Positions 7,503-16,388 of a DNA stretch of 64,000 nucleotides are shown in pieces; within the stretch, counting starts at the first letter, position 1, and the number at the start of each line of letters is the position of its first letter. The translations under genes and the position numbers were made by a program. Source of the stretch: Agromyces marinus. Lineage in GTDB: Bacteria > Actinomycetota > Actinomycetes > Actinomycetales > Microbacteriaceae. The notes beneath the pieces are model-generated. The model saw only the letters and a program-made list of their open reading frames with translations. It was not told where the DNA came from and searched no databases. The stretch lies in contig NZ_CP087879.1 in NCBI RefSeq assembly GCF_021442325.1, positions 1,178,001 through 1,242,000 of the forward strand. The letters are read 5' to 3'.

Positions 7503-8681
7503 GTGGATCTCACCCTCATCGTCGTGCTGGTCATCGCGCTGGCGCTCTTCTTCGACTTCACGAACGGCTTCCACGACACGGCGAACGCGATGGCGACGCC
7601 CATCGCGACCGGCGCGCTCAAGCCCAAGATGGCCGTCACGCTCGCCGCGATCCTCAACCTGATCGGGGCCTTCCTGTCCACCGAGGTTGCGAAGACCATC
7701 TCGGGCGGCCTGATCCGGGAAGGCGAGGACGGCGTGTTCATCACGCCCGAGCTCATCTTCGCGGGTCTCATCGGAGCCATCACCTGGAACATGGTGACCT
7801 GGCTGCTCGGCCTGCCCTCGTCCTCGAGCCACGCGCTCTTCGGCGGGCTCATCGGAGCGGCCCTCGTCGGCTTCGGCGTCCAGTCGATCGACGGCGCGGT
7901 CCTGATGTCGAAGATCATCCTGCCCGCGCTGCTGGCCCCGGTGACGGCCGGGCTCGTCGCGTTCGCCGCGACCAAGCTCGCCTACGCGATCACGCGGCGA
8001 TACGACGGCAAGCCCGACGGGCGCGACGGCTTCCGGTACGCGCAGATCTTCTCGAGTTCGCTGGTCGCGCTCGCCCACGGCACGAACGACGCGCAGAAGA
8101 CGATGGGCGTGATCACGCTGACGCTCATCGCCGCGGGGATGCAGACGGCGGGCACGGGACCGGAGTCCTGGGTCGTCGTCACGTGCGCGATCGCGATCGC
8201 ACTCGGCACCTACATGGGCGGATGGCGCATCATCAAGACCCTCGGCACGGGACTGACCGACGTCAAGCCCGCCCAGGGGTTCGCGGCCGAGACCGCCACG
8301 GCCGCCACGATCCTCGCCTCCAGCCACCTCGGGTTCGCGCTCTCGACCACGCAGGTGGCCTCCGGCTCCGTGATCGGCTCGGGTCTCGGCCGCCGCGGGT
8401 CGAAGGTGCGCTGGCGCACCGCGGGGCGCATCGGCATCGGCTGGCTGCTGACCCTGCCCGCTGCGGGCGGCGTCGGGGCATTGGCCGCGGTCGTCGCGCT
8501 GATGGGCCCGATGGGCGTCATCATCGACGCGATCGCCGCTGCGGCGATCATCGGCGGCATCTTCCTGTGGTCGCGGCGTGACGAGGTCTCGCACCGCAAC
8601 GTGCTGAGCGAGGTCGCCGACTCGGGTCGCGCGGTCAGGATCAAGCGCAACCCGAAGCCGAAGAAGAAGGTGTCCTCGTGA
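7503..8681 (+). CDS. pit: PiT-family inorganic phosphate transporter
   Basis: A 392-residue inner-membrane phosphate permease with about ten hydrophobic helices. Both PiT signature copies are visible: GFHDTANAMATPIATGALKP at about 22-41 and ALAHGTNDAQKTMGV near 190-205, the inverted-repeat phosphate sites. PiT carriers take up metal-phosphate with protons at low affinity when phosphate is plentiful. The start is GTG 7503; no strong ribosome site precedes it (AGAAAGACG only). A PHO-box-like repeat lies in the leader. The next gene overlaps the stop by four bases (GTGA). Confidence 0.93.
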   Translation: MDLTLIVVLVIALALFFDFTNGFHDTANAMATPIATGALKPKMAVTLAAILNLIGAFLSTEVAKTISGGLIREGEDGVFITPELIFAGLIGAITWNMVTWLLGLPSSSSHALFGGLIGAALVGFGVQSIDGAVLMSKIILPALLAPVTAGLVAFAATKLAYAITRRYDGKPDGRDGFRYAQIFSSSLVALAHGTNDAQKTMGVITLTLIAAGMQTAGTGPESWVVVTCAIAIALGTYMGGWRIIKTLGTGLTDVKPAQGFAAETATAATILASSHLGFALSTTQVASGSVIGSGLGRRGSKVRWRTAGRIGIGWLLTLPAAGGVGALAAVVALMGPMGVIIDAIAAAAIIGGIFLWSRRDEVSHRNVLSEVADSGRAVRIKRNPKPKKKVSS

Positions 8682-9010
8682 TCGACTGGATCGCGTTCGT
8701 GATCGTGTTCGTCGCCTCGCTCGTCGGCGCGGCCGTCGTCGTGAGCGCCTACGCGCTCGGCCTGCGACTGCTCACCGTCGGGGGGCGCACGCCGGTGGTC
8801 GCGCCCGCCGACTTCACCGACGCGATCACGACGATCTCGCCCGAGGAGGCGAAGCGGGCCGCCAGGCGCGCCGAGAAGGCCGCGAAGAAGAGCCCGCTGA
8901 CCGACGCGCAGAAGCGTCTGGCCGTCGTCGGCGCGTGGGCCTGCTTCGCGCTCAGCGGCGCTGCGGTGCTGTACGGGATCTACCTCATCGTGCCCGCGCT
9001 CAGCGGCTGA
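8678..9010 (+). CDS. small two-helix membrane protein coupled to pit
   Basis: A 110-residue protein with a membrane helix at each end (about 5-30 and 80-107) joined by a charged, Ala/Lys/Glu-rich cytoplasmic helix (EEAKRAARRAEKAAKK). The GTG start overlaps the stop of pit in a GTGA, so translation is coupled. No known family was recognised; position suggests an accessory subunit or regulator of the phosphate carrier, which is inference from gene order. Confidence 0.75.
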   Translation: MIDWIAFVIVFVASLVGAAVVVSAYALGLRLLTVGGRTPVVAPADFTDAITTISPEEAKRAARRAEKAAKKSPLTDAQKRLAVVGAWACFALSGAAVLYGIYLIVPALSG

Positions 9011-9051
9011 CCCGCAGCAGGCGCTTCCCCTCCCGACCCCGACTGGATGCC

Positions 9052-10518
9052 ATGAACACCCGACCCGACACCGAGACCGCCGGCGAACCCGCACCGAGGA
9101 ACGCGATCGACCGCTTCTTCGAGATCACCGAGCGGGGTTCGAGCGTGCCCGCCGAGATCCGCGGCGGCATCGTGACCTTCGTCACGATGGCCTACATCGT
9201 GATCCTCAACCCGATCATCCTCTCCGGCGGAACGGATGTCGCGGGCGAGAACCTCGGCTTCGCGCAGGTCGCCGCGGTCACCGCGCTGACCGCCGGCGTC
9301 ATGACGATCCTGTTCGGCGTCGTCGCCCGGCTCCCGTTCGCGTTCGCGGCCGGGCTCGGCATCAACTCCTTCCTCGCGGTCTCGGTCGTCGGCCAGGTCA
9401 CGTGGGCCGAGGCGATGGGACTCGTGCTCATCAACGGCCTCATCATCGTCGTGCTCGCGGCGACGGGCCTGCGGCGCCTCATCTTCGAGGCCGTGCCGAT
9501 GCCGCTCAAGCTCGCGATCACGGTCGGCATCGGCGTGTTCATCGCGTTCATCGGATTCGTCGACGCCGGATTCGTGACCGCGACCGGCGCGTCGTCGCCG
9601 CCCGTGGGCCTCGGCGTCGACGGCTCGGTCACGACGGTGCCGACGCTCGTCTTCGTGATCACGCTGCTGGTCACGGGCGTACTCGTCGCACGCAGGGTCA
9701 AGGGCGGAATCCTCGTCGGCCTGCTCTCCGGCACGGTGCTCGCGCTCGTCCTCGAGGCCGTCCTCGACCTCGGTCCGAGATTCGGCGCCGACGGGTCGGT
9801 GAACCCGCAGGGCTGGGGGCTGTCCGTTCCCGAGCTGCCCTCGCAGTGGGTGAGCGTGCCCGACCTGTCGCTCATCGGCCAGGTGAGCTTCGGCTCGTTC
9901 GAGCGCATCGGCGTCCTCGCCGCGCTCATGCTCGTCTTCACGCTCGTCTTCACCAACTTCTTCGACGCGCTCGGCACCATGACGGGCCTCTCGAAGGAGG
10001 CCGGCGTCGCCGACGCGAAGGGCGAGTTCCCGCGCCTGCGCTCGGCGCTCGTCGTCGAGGGCGTCGGCGCCGTCGCGGGCGGCTTCACGTCGAGCTCGTC
10101 GAACACGGTGTTCATCGAGTCGGGCTCCGGCATCGGCGAGGGCGCCCGCACGGGCCTCGCGAACCTCGTCACCGGCGCGCTGTTCCTCATCGCCATGTTC
10201 CTCACGCCGTTGACCTCGATCGTGCCCTCCGAGGTGGCCGCGGCCGCGCTCGTCATCGTCGGCGCGCTCATGATGGCGCAGATCCGCGAGATCGACTTCT
10301 CCGACTTCAGCGTGCTGCTGCCCGTGTTCCTGACGGTCACGGTCATGCCGCTGACGTACTCGATCGCCAACGGCATCGGCGCGGGGTTCATCGCGTGGGT
10401 CGTCGTCCGCGCCTTCGCGGGCAAGGCGAAGGAGATCAGCCCGCTGCTGTGGGTCGTCGCCGCCGGCTTCCTGGTGTACTTCGCCCGCGGCCCCGTCGAG
10501 GCGCTGCTCGCAGGCTGA
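9052..10518 (+). CDS. NCS2-family purine permease (AzgA/GhxP-like)
   Basis: A 488-residue membrane protein with 12-14 hydrophobic helices. AzgA-like features are the N-terminal EIRGGIVTFVTMAYIVILNP, GLGINSFLA, and the substrate-site helix NFFDALGTMTGLSKEAG with Asp and Gly-rich turn; this branch imports adenine, guanine or hypoxanthine with protons. The start is ATG 9052, the first Met before the conserved region; no good ribosome site is visible. It is 41 bp behind the pit accessory gene and could share its transcript. It converges with a UraA-type permease with only 3 bp between the stops. Confidence 0.92.
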   Translation: MNTRPDTETAGEPAPRNAIDRFFEITERGSSVPAEIRGGIVTFVTMAYIVILNPIILSGGTDVAGENLGFAQVAAVTALTAGVMTILFGVVARLPFAFAAGLGINSFLAVSVVGQVTWAEAMGLVLINGLIIVVLAATGLRRLIFEAVPMPLKLAITVGIGVFIAFIGFVDAGFVTATGASSPPVGLGVDGSVTTVPTLVFVITLLVTGVLVARRVKGGILVGLLSGTVLALVLEAVLDLGPRFGADGSVNPQGWGLSVPELPSQWVSVPDLSLIGQVSFGSFERIGVLAALMLVFTLVFTNFFDALGTMTGLSKEAGVADAKGEFPRLRSALVVEGVGAVAGGFTSSSSNTVFIESGSGIGEGARTGLANLVTGALFLIAMFLTPLTSIVPSEVAAAALVIVGALMMAQIREIDFSDFSVLLPVFLTVTVMPLTYSIANGIGAGFIAWVVVRAFAGKAKEISPLLWVVAAGFLVYFARGPVEALLAG

Positions 10519-10521
10519 CGC

Positions 10522-11838
10522 TCACGAGCTCTCGACCCGATCGTCCGCGACGATCGCGGTGCCGCGCCAGCGCGCGATGCCGTTCATGAGGTGGTAGACC
10601 ACGATCGCCGCGATCGTGCCGAGTGCGATGCCGTTGAAGACGACGTCGCCCGCCATGAAGGTGAAGTCGGCGACGCCGATGACCAGCGCCGTCGCCGCCG
10701 TGAACTGGTTCACGGGGCTGCGGAAGTCGACCCGGTTGTCGACCCAGATCTTCACGCCGATGATGCCGATGAGGCCGTACAGCGCGGTCGTCACCCCGCC
10801 GAGCACCCCGGGCGGGATCGTGTTGATGAGCGCGCCGACCTTGGGCGACAGGCCGAGCAGCAGTGCGAACGCGCCCGCGACCCAGTACGCGGCGGTCGAG
10901 TACACGCGCGTGGCGGCCATGACGCCGATGTTCTCGCCGTACGTCGTCGTGCCGGACCCGCCGAAGAAGCCCGCCAGGGTGGTCGCGAGGCCGTCGGCGA
11001 ACAGGGCGCGGCCCGTGGACCGGTTGATCGAGGCATCCGTCATCTGGGCGACGCCGCGGATGTGCCCCACGTTCTCGGCCACGAGCACGAGCACGACCGG
11101 GAGGAACGCCGGGAGCAGGCCCCAGACGGCCGCGTCGGCGATCGGGTTCGCCGGGAGGTGGAAACTCGGAAGGCCGACCCAGGCCGCGTCGGCGACGGCG
11201 CCGAAGTCGACCTCGCCCTGCGCGACCGCGGCGAGATAGCCGACGACGACGCCGAGCAGGATCGACATCCGCCCGAGCAGACCGCGGAACAGCACGCTCG
11301 CGACGATGACCGCGCCGAGCGTGATGAGCGCCGTCAGGGGCGCCGCCTCGAAGTTCGTGCGGGCCACGGGCGCCAGGTTCAGGCCGATGAGCGCGACGAT
11401 CGCGCCCGCGACGACGGGGGGCATGAGCGCGTCGATCCAGCGCGAGCCGGCGAACTGGACCACGAGGCCGACGACCGCGAGCAGGATGCCGACGACGACG
11501 ATGCCGAACAGCGCCGCGCCCATGGGGTCGGCCACGCCCTCGGCGGCGGTCGCGGCCGTGATCGGCGCGATGAACGCGAACGACGAGCCGAGGTAGCTCG
11601 GGACGCGGTTGCGCGTGATCAGCAGGAAGAGGATCGTGCCGACGCCCGAGAAGAACAGCGTCGTCGCGGGCGGGAAGCCGGTGAGCACGGGCACGAGGAA
11701 GGTCGCGCCGAACATGGCGACGACGTGCTGTGCGCCCAGGCCGATGGTGCGCGGCCAGGAGAGCCGTTCGCCGGGCCCGACGACGTCGCCGGGGGCGACG
11801 TGCGCGCCGTCGCCGTGGACGGTCCAGGGGAGGTTCAT
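10522..11838 (-). CDS. NCS2-family uracil/xanthine permease (UraA-like)
   Basis: A 438-residue transporter of the UraA branch of NCS2. Typical motifs are GLGAQHVVAMFGATFLVPVL at about 32-51, the core NVGHIRGVAQMT, and GTTTYGENIGVMAATRVYS, containing the Glu and Asn that line the nucleobase site. It imports uracil or xanthine by proton symport. The ATG at 11838 gives the usual N-terminus (MNLPWTVHGDG); an open frame continues upstream but is Pro/Arg-rich and not family-like. Having two NCS2 branches tail to tail, one AzgA-like and one UraA-like, suggests broad nucleobase scavenging. Confidence 0.92.
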   Translation of the reverse strand: MNLPWTVHGDGAHVAPGDVVGPGERLSWPRTIGLGAQHVVAMFGATFLVPVLTGFPPATTLFFSGVGTILFLLITRNRVPSYLGSSFAFIAPITAATAAEGVADPMGAALFGIVVVGILLAVVGLVVQFAGSRWIDALMPPVVAGAIVALIGLNLAPVARTNFEAAPLTALITLGAVIVASVLFRGLLGRMSILLGVVVGYLAAVAQGEVDFGAVADAAWVGLPSFHLPANPIADAAVWGLLPAFLPVVLVLVAENVGHIRGVAQMTDASINRSTGRALFADGLATTLAGFFGGSGTTTYGENIGVMAATRVYSTAAYWVAGAFALLLGLSPKVGALINTIPPGVLGGVTTALYGLIGIIGVKIWVDNRVDFRSPVNQFTAATALVIGVADFTFMAGDVVFNGIALGTIAAIVVYHLMNGIARWRGTAIVADDRVESS

Positions 11839-11980
11839 GTGATTCCGATCGGGTCGAGGGGGAGCTGGCCTCAGGGGTCCGGACGGGATGCTACCGGGTG
11901 CGCGCCCCTCGGCCGGCGCGGGTGCCCGCCGCACGCAGGTTCCGGGGGTCAGCCCCATGTCGCGGCGTTCGGCCCGCGCC

Positions 11981-11986
11981 TAGCGT
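11981..11986 (+). promoter_or_regulatory. -10 box upstream of the DUF4190 gene
   Basis: TAGCGT about 47 nt before the ATG, with a GAGGAG ribosome site in the leader. Confidence 0.35.
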
Positions 11987-12032
11987 GGAGGCGTACTCGG
12001 AACCGGGTACCCGAAGACGAGGAGACCATCGC

Positions 12033-12326
12033 ATGACCACCATCGCGCCCGCCCCGACGAGCACCGACGTCGAGACGCGCGGGTTCGCCGTCTCGAGCCT
12101 CGTGCTCGGCATCGTCTCGTTCGTCGCGGGGTTCACGTTCGTGGTGCCCGTCGCGGGCCTCGTGCTCGGCATCCTCGCGCTGCGTCGCGAACGGTCGGCT
12201 CGCACCATGGCCGTCTGGGGCGTCGTGCTGAACGCCGTGATGCTCGCCGGCGCCGTCGTCGGCACGCTCGCCTTCCTCGTGTTCGGGCTGCTCCTGCTGC
12301 CGTTCGCCCCGCTCGCCTTCATCTGA
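12033..12326 (+). CDS. DUF4190 small membrane protein
   Basis: A 97-residue protein with a short polar N-terminus and two membrane helices in the DUF4190 arrangement (SSLVLGIVSFVAGF, then VAGLVLGILALRRERSARTMAVWGVVLNAV), plus a third hydrophobic stretch at the C-terminus. The start is ATG 12033, 8 nt after CGAGGAG. The family is widespread in actinobacteria and has no established function. Confidence 0.8.
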   Translation: MTTIAPAPTSTDVETRGFAVSSLVLGIVSFVAGFTFVVPVAGLVLGILALRRERSARTMAVWGVVLNAVMLAGAVVGTLAFLVFGLLLLPFAPLAFI

Positions 12327-12357
12327 GCCGGCAGGTGCCGATCCCGCCCCCTCCCGC

Positions 12358-12363
12358 TAGCCT
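12358..12363 (+). promoter_or_regulatory. -10 box of the hydrolase-cyclase gene
   Basis: TAGCCT; start near 12370 would put the GAGGGGG ribosome site at the very 5' end of the mRNA. Confidence 0.45.
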
Positions 12364-12383
12364 GACCGCGAGGGGGCGGCGGC

Positions 12384-13763
12384 ATGGACGCTGAACGGGC
12401 GACTCGGATCTCGACGTGGGGTTCCGGCGCGCCGGAACCCCGGTACGCCGAGAGCGAGGACGGCTCGGTCGCCTACCAGGTGTTCGGGGACGGACCGCGC
12501 GACCTGCTGCTCATCGGCAACTGGGCGAGCAACATCGAGGTGATGTGGGAGCACCCGTCGATGGTGCGCTACCTCGACCGGCTCTCGAGGTTCGCCCGCG
12601 TCATCTGCTTCGACAAGCGGGGTGCCGGGCTCTCGGATCCCGTCCCGATGGCCGCGCTGCCCACGCTCGAGCACTGGATGGACGACGCCCGTGCGGTGCT
12701 CGACGCCGCAGGCTCCGACTGCGCGGCGCTGCTCGGCGACGCCGAGGGCGGCCCGATGGCGATGCTCTTCGCCGCGAGCCACCCCCAGCGCACGACCTCG
12801 CTCGTGCTCACGAACACCTTCGCGCGCATGCTCCGCGCGCCCGACTACCCGATCGGGATGCCGGAGGCCTCCGCCGAGCGCCTGCTCGTGCAGTGGCGTG
12901 CCGCATGGGGGACGGGCGACGTGCTGGCGCTGTCGGCGCCGAGCGTCGCGGACGACCCGCAGATGCGCCGCTGGATCAGCAGGTACATGCGGCTGTCGAT
13001 GACCCCCGCGACATCCACGCGCATGTACCGCTGGGTGCTGCAACTCGACGTGCGCTCGGTGCTGCCGAGCATCCCCGTGCCGACGCTCGTGCTGCACAAG
13101 GCCGACAACCTGCACTACCGGCTGCCGTTCGGACGCTACCTCGCCGAGCACATCCCGGGCGCGAAGCTGGTCGAGCTGGCCGGTGCCGACTGGTACCCGC
13201 CGTTCGTCGGCACCGACCAGTTGCTCGACGAGGTCGAGGAGTTCCTCACGGGCGACCGCGCCGCGCCCGTGGACGACCGCGTGCTCGCGACCGTGCTCTT
13301 CACCGACATCGTCGGCTCGACGGACCTCGCCGCCCGGCTCGGCGACCAGCGATGGCTCGACCTCAAGCTCGCCCACGACGAACTCGTCCGGGCGCGCATC
13401 GCGCGGCATCGCGGCACGCACGTGTCCTCGACCGGGGACGGGTTCCTCGCCCTGTTCGACGGGCCCGCCCGCGCCGTGCGCTGCGCGTGGGAGATCGCGA
13501 CCGCGGTGCGCGGGCTCGGGATCGAGATCCGTGCGGGCCTGCACAGCGGCGAGGTCGAGCTCCAGGGCGAGGATGTCGCCGGGATCGCGGTCCACCTCGC
13601 GTCGCGCGTGATCGCGCTCGCGGGTGCGGGGGAGGTGCTCGCCTCGGGCACCGTCAAGGACCTCGTCGTGGGGTCCGGGATCGCGTTCGAGGATCGCGGC
13701 GAGCACGAACTGCGCGGCGTTCCGGACCGATGGCGGCTGTTCCGCGTGGCCGGGCTCGGGTGA
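12384..13763 (+). CDS. alpha/beta-hydrolase-class III adenylate cyclase fusion with a degenerate hydrolase
   Basis: A 459-residue soluble protein: alpha/beta-hydrolase fold at about 25-290, class III nucleotide cyclase at about 300-455. The cyclase keeps both metal Asp residues (FTDIVGS, D308; STGDGF, D352) and the transition-state Arg in AVHLASR, so cAMP or cGMP synthesis is plausible; the usual Lys of purine recognition is Ser. The hydrolase looks dead: the nucleophile elbow normally GxSxGG is GDAEGG (Ala120), and the catalytic-His position in the GADH-type motif is Trp270 (GADWY). It may serve as a ligand-binding sensor controlling the cyclase. ATG 12384 follows GAGGGGG by 7 nt. Architecture is known in mycobacteria; the double loss of hydrolase residues is my reading. 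Confidence 0.88.
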   Translation: MDAERATRISTWGSGAPEPRYAESEDGSVAYQVFGDGPRDLLLIGNWASNIEVMWEHPSMVRYLDRLSRFARVICFDKRGAGLSDPVPMAALPTLEHWMDDARAVLDAAGSDCAALLGDAEGGPMAMLFAASHPQRTTSLVLTNTFARMLRAPDYPIGMPEASAERLLVQWRAAWGTGDVLALSAPSVADDPQMRRWISRYMRLSMTPATSTRMYRWVLQLDVRSVLPSIPVPTLVLHKADNLHYRLPFGRYLAEHIPGAKLVELAGADWYPPFVGTDQLLDEVEEFLTGDRAAPVDDRVLATVLFTDIVGSTDLAARLGDQRWLDLKLAHDELVRARIARHRGTHVSSTGDGFLALFDGPARAVRCAWEIATAVRGLGIEIRAGLHSGEVELQGEDVAGIAVHLASRVIALAGAGEVLASGTVKDLVVGSGIAFEDRGEHELRGVPDRWRLFRVAGLG

Positions 13764-13851
13764 GCGTTCCGCATCGCCCGACCCGGACGCTGTGTACAGC
13801 CAGGTGCCGCACACCGGACGCCCGGGATAGGACCGGGGGCGGGTGCGCGAG

Positions 13852-13857
13852 TAGGCT
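13852..13857 (+). promoter_or_regulatory. -10 box upstream of aspartase
   Basis: TAGGCT about 55 nt before the start codon of the aspartase gene. Confidence 0.4.
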
Positions 13858-13912
13858 CGGGGGAGATCAGGCGCGGTGATCCCGCGCATCCCTGCGAGGC
13901 GATGGAGCCAGT

Positions 13913-15391
13913 GTGTCGATGACCCGACCGAATCCGAGCACCCATGAGCACGCGACCCGGACCGAGACCGATTCGCTCGGGAGCGTCGAGGTTCCCGCGG
14001 ACGCCTACTGGGGCGTCCACACGATGCGCGCGCTCGAGAACTTCCCGATCTCGAAGCGCCCGATCTCGGTCTACCCCGAGCTGATCGCTGCGCTCGCCCA
14101 GGTCAAGCAGGCCGCGTCCCGCGCCAACAAGGAACTCGGCGTGCTCGACCCGCGCAAGCAGGCGTGGATCGACGAGGCGTGCCAGCGCATCATCGACGGC
14201 GAGTTCCACGACCAGTTCGTGGTCGGCGTCATCCAGGGCGGCGCGGGCACGTCGACGAACATGAACGCGAACGAGGTCATCGCCAACGTCGCGCTCGAGA
14301 TCGCCGGCCAGCCGAAGGGGCGCTACGACCTCATCCACCCGATCGACGACGTCAACCGCAGCCAGTCGACGAACGACACGTACCCGACGGCGCTGAAGCT
14401 CGCGATGACCGCGTCGCTGACGACGATGCTGCTCGAGCTCGACGCGCTGCGCATCGCGTTCGGCCGGAAGGGCCGCGAGTTCCACGACGTGCTCAAGGTC
14501 GGCCGCACGCAGCTGCAGGACGCCGTGCCGATGACGCTCGGCCAGGAGTTCCACGGGTTCGCCACGACCCTCGGCGAGGACATCGCGCGCCTGCGCGAGA
14601 CGATCAAGCTGCTCTCCGAGGTCAACCTGGGCGGCACCGCGGTCGGCACCGGCATCACGGCGGACCCGGGCTACGCCGCCTCGGTCGTGCGCCACCTCAG
14701 CGAGATCGCGGGCAACCCGCTCGAGACCGCGCCCGACCTCGTCGAGGCGACCAGCGACACCGGCGTGTTCATGACGTTCTCGAGCGCGCTCAAGCGCAGC
14801 GCGATCAAGCTGTCGAAGATCTGCAACGACCTGCGCCTGCTCTCCTCCGGCCCGCAGGCGGGTTTCGGCGAGATCAACCTGCCGCCCAAGCAGGCCGGCT
14901 CGAGCATCATGCCGGGCAAGGTCAACCCGGTGATCCCCGAGGCCGTCAGCCAGGTGGCGTACGCGGTGGCCGGTGCGGATGTCACGGTCATGATGGCCGC
15001 CGAGAACGGGCAGTTGCAGCTGAACGCGTTCGAACCGGTCATCGCGCACTCGCTGCTGCAGTCGATCACGTGGATGCGCCAGGCGTGCTGGACCCTGCGG
15101 GTCAACTGCGTGGACGGCATCACCGCGAACACCGAGTTCCTCGATGCGCAGGTCGCGTCGAGCGTCGGGGTCATCACCGCGCTCATCCCGTTCATCGGGT
15201 ACGGCGAGGCGGCGAAGCTCGCGAAGGCGGCGCTCGCGACGGGGCGTCCGGTCGCCGACCTGGTCGTGGAGGCCGGCCTGATGACGCGCGAGGACGTCAC
15301 GCGCCAGCTGCTGCCGTCGCGCCTGTCGGGAGTGCACCCGATCACGCAGGCGATCCCCGTCGCCGACCTCAAGGCCGAGGCGAGCGACTGA
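13913..15391 (+). CDS. aspA: aspartate ammonia-lyase
   Basis: A 492-residue cytoplasmic lyase that converts L-aspartate to fumarate and ammonia. Assignment to aspartase rather than fumarase rests on PADAYWGVHTMRALENFPIS near residue 25 and on QGGAGTSTNMNANEVIAN near 103; the flexible catalytic SS loop is GSSIMPGKVNPV near 328. Length is normal. GTG 13913 is preferred because GGAG ends 5 nt before it; ATG 13919 is possible and would drop two residues. A 16-bp tandem duplication spans its stop codon. It stands alone between a cyclase and a convergent FAH gene. Confidence 0.95.
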   Translation: MSMTRPNPSTHEHATRTETDSLGSVEVPADAYWGVHTMRALENFPISKRPISVYPELIAALAQVKQAASRANKELGVLDPRKQAWIDEACQRIIDGEFHDQFVVGVIQGGAGTSTNMNANEVIANVALEIAGQPKGRYDLIHPIDDVNRSQSTNDTYPTALKLAMTASLTTMLLELDALRIAFGRKGREFHDVLKVGRTQLQDAVPMTLGQEFHGFATTLGEDIARLRETIKLLSEVNLGGTAVGTGITADPGYAASVVRHLSEIAGNPLETAPDLVEATSDTGVFMTFSSALKRSAIKLSKICNDLRLLSSGPQAGFGEINLPPKQAGSSIMPGKVNPVIPEAVSQVAYAVAGADVTVMMAAENGQLQLNAFEPVIAHSLLQSITWMRQACWTLRVNCVDGITANTEFLDAQVASSVGVITALIPFIGYGEAAKLAKAALATGRPVADLVVEAGLMTREDVTRQLLPSRLSGVHPITQAIPVADLKAEASD

Positions 15392-15411
15392 CTCGGCGAG
15401 CGACTGACTCG
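15380..15411 (+). repeat. 16-bp tandem duplication across the aspA stop codon
   Basis: Two perfect adjacent copies of gcgagcgactgactcg (15380-15395 and 15396-15411). The first includes the last codons and TGA of aspA; the second repeats the same stop-containing sequence outside the gene. Confidence 0.9.
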
Positions 15412-15441
15412 GGCGCGCGGCCGGCCTGCGCGCGCCGCGCT

Positions 15442-16317
15442 TCAGACCACGCGGCAGTGCGTGGTCAGCGAGCCGATGCCCTCGATGGTGACGGTGACGG
15501 TCGAGCCGTCGTGCATGAACACCTGCGGGTTGCGCGAGTAGCCCGCGCCGCCCGGGCTGCCGGTCGAGATCAGCGTTCCCGGCGGGACCGTGGCGGTCTT
15601 CGACAGGTACGAGATGATCTCGGCGACGCTGCGCACCATCTCGTTGGTCGAGGCGTCCTGCATGACGTGGCCGTCGAGGTTGGTGGTCAGCCAGAGGTCC
15701 TGGGGGTCGGCGATCTCGTCGGCGGTGACGACGACGGGACCGGTCGGCGTGAAGCCGTCGAACGACTTGCACCGCGACCACTGCGCTTCGCTGAACTGGA
15801 TGTTGCGGGCCGTGATGTCGTTGACGACGGTGTAGCCGAAGACGTGGTCGAGCGCGTCCTGCGGCGAGACGTTGCGGGCGGGCGTGCCGATGATGACGCC
15901 GAGCTCGGCCTCGTAGTCCACCTGGGGCGCGACGTCGTCGGCCCAGGTGGTCGTCCCGCCGTGCGCGGCGAGCGAGTTCGGCCAGAGCGAGAAGATCGTC
16001 ATGGTCGACTCGGAGCGGAGCTTGAGCTCGGAGGCGTGCGCGGCGTAGTTCGCGCCGATCGCGAGCACCTGCGCGGGGCGCAGCACCGCGGAGTCGTGGC
16101 GCAGTTCGGCCACCGGCATCGTCGGCGCGCCCGCGGCGGTCGCCGCGTCGACGGCGGCGCGCACCTCGGCGAGCGCGTCGGGTCCGCGTTCGATGAGGTC
16201 CTGCAGGTCGCGGGGGGCGGATGCCATCGCCTCGTCCAGGAAGAGCGCCTGATCGTCGCGGACCACCGCGAGTCGGGGGGTGTCCTGGCCTTCGACTCGG
16301 AGATGCGCGAACTTCAC
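15442..16317 (-). CDS. fumarylacetoacetate hydrolase (FAH) family enzyme
   Basis: A 291-residue cytoplasmic enzyme of the FAH superfamily, which includes fumarylacetoacetases, acylpyruvases, oxaloacetate decarboxylases and aromatic-ring meta-cleavage hydrolases. The divalent-metal site is visible as VDYEAELGVIIG near 130 with the partner Asp in VVNDITARN near 162; the helix-rich N-terminus and the GSPGGAGYSRNP loop near 255 fit the family. The exact substrate is not resolved. GTG 16317 is the start, 6 nt after a TAGCCT box. No catabolic cluster surrounds it. Confidence 0.85.
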   Translation of the reverse strand: MKFAHLRVEGQDTPRLAVVRDDQALFLDEAMASAPRDLQDLIERGPDALAEVRAAVDAATAAGAPTMPVAELRHDSAVLRPAQVLAIGANYAAHASELKLRSESTMTIFSLWPNSLAAHGGTTTWADDVAPQVDYEAELGVIIGTPARNVSPQDALDHVFGYTVVNDITARNIQFSEAQWSRCKSFDGFTPTGPVVVTADEIADPQDLWLTTNLDGHVMQDASTNEMVRSVAEIISYLSKTATVPPGTLISTGSPGGAGYSRNPQVFMHDGSTVTVTIEGIGSLTTHCRVV

Positions 16318-16323
16318 CGTTTC

Positions 16324-16329
16324 AGGCTA
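16324..16329 (-). promoter_or_regulatory. -10 box of a leaderless promoter (FAH gene)
   Basis: Reverse-strand TAGCCT, 6 nt (gaaacg), GTG. Confidence 0.6.
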
Positions 16330-16388
16330 TCGGGCGATCCTGCCTTCCGTCTGTGCGGAATGTACAACGATCGGGTCCGGATGCGCCC

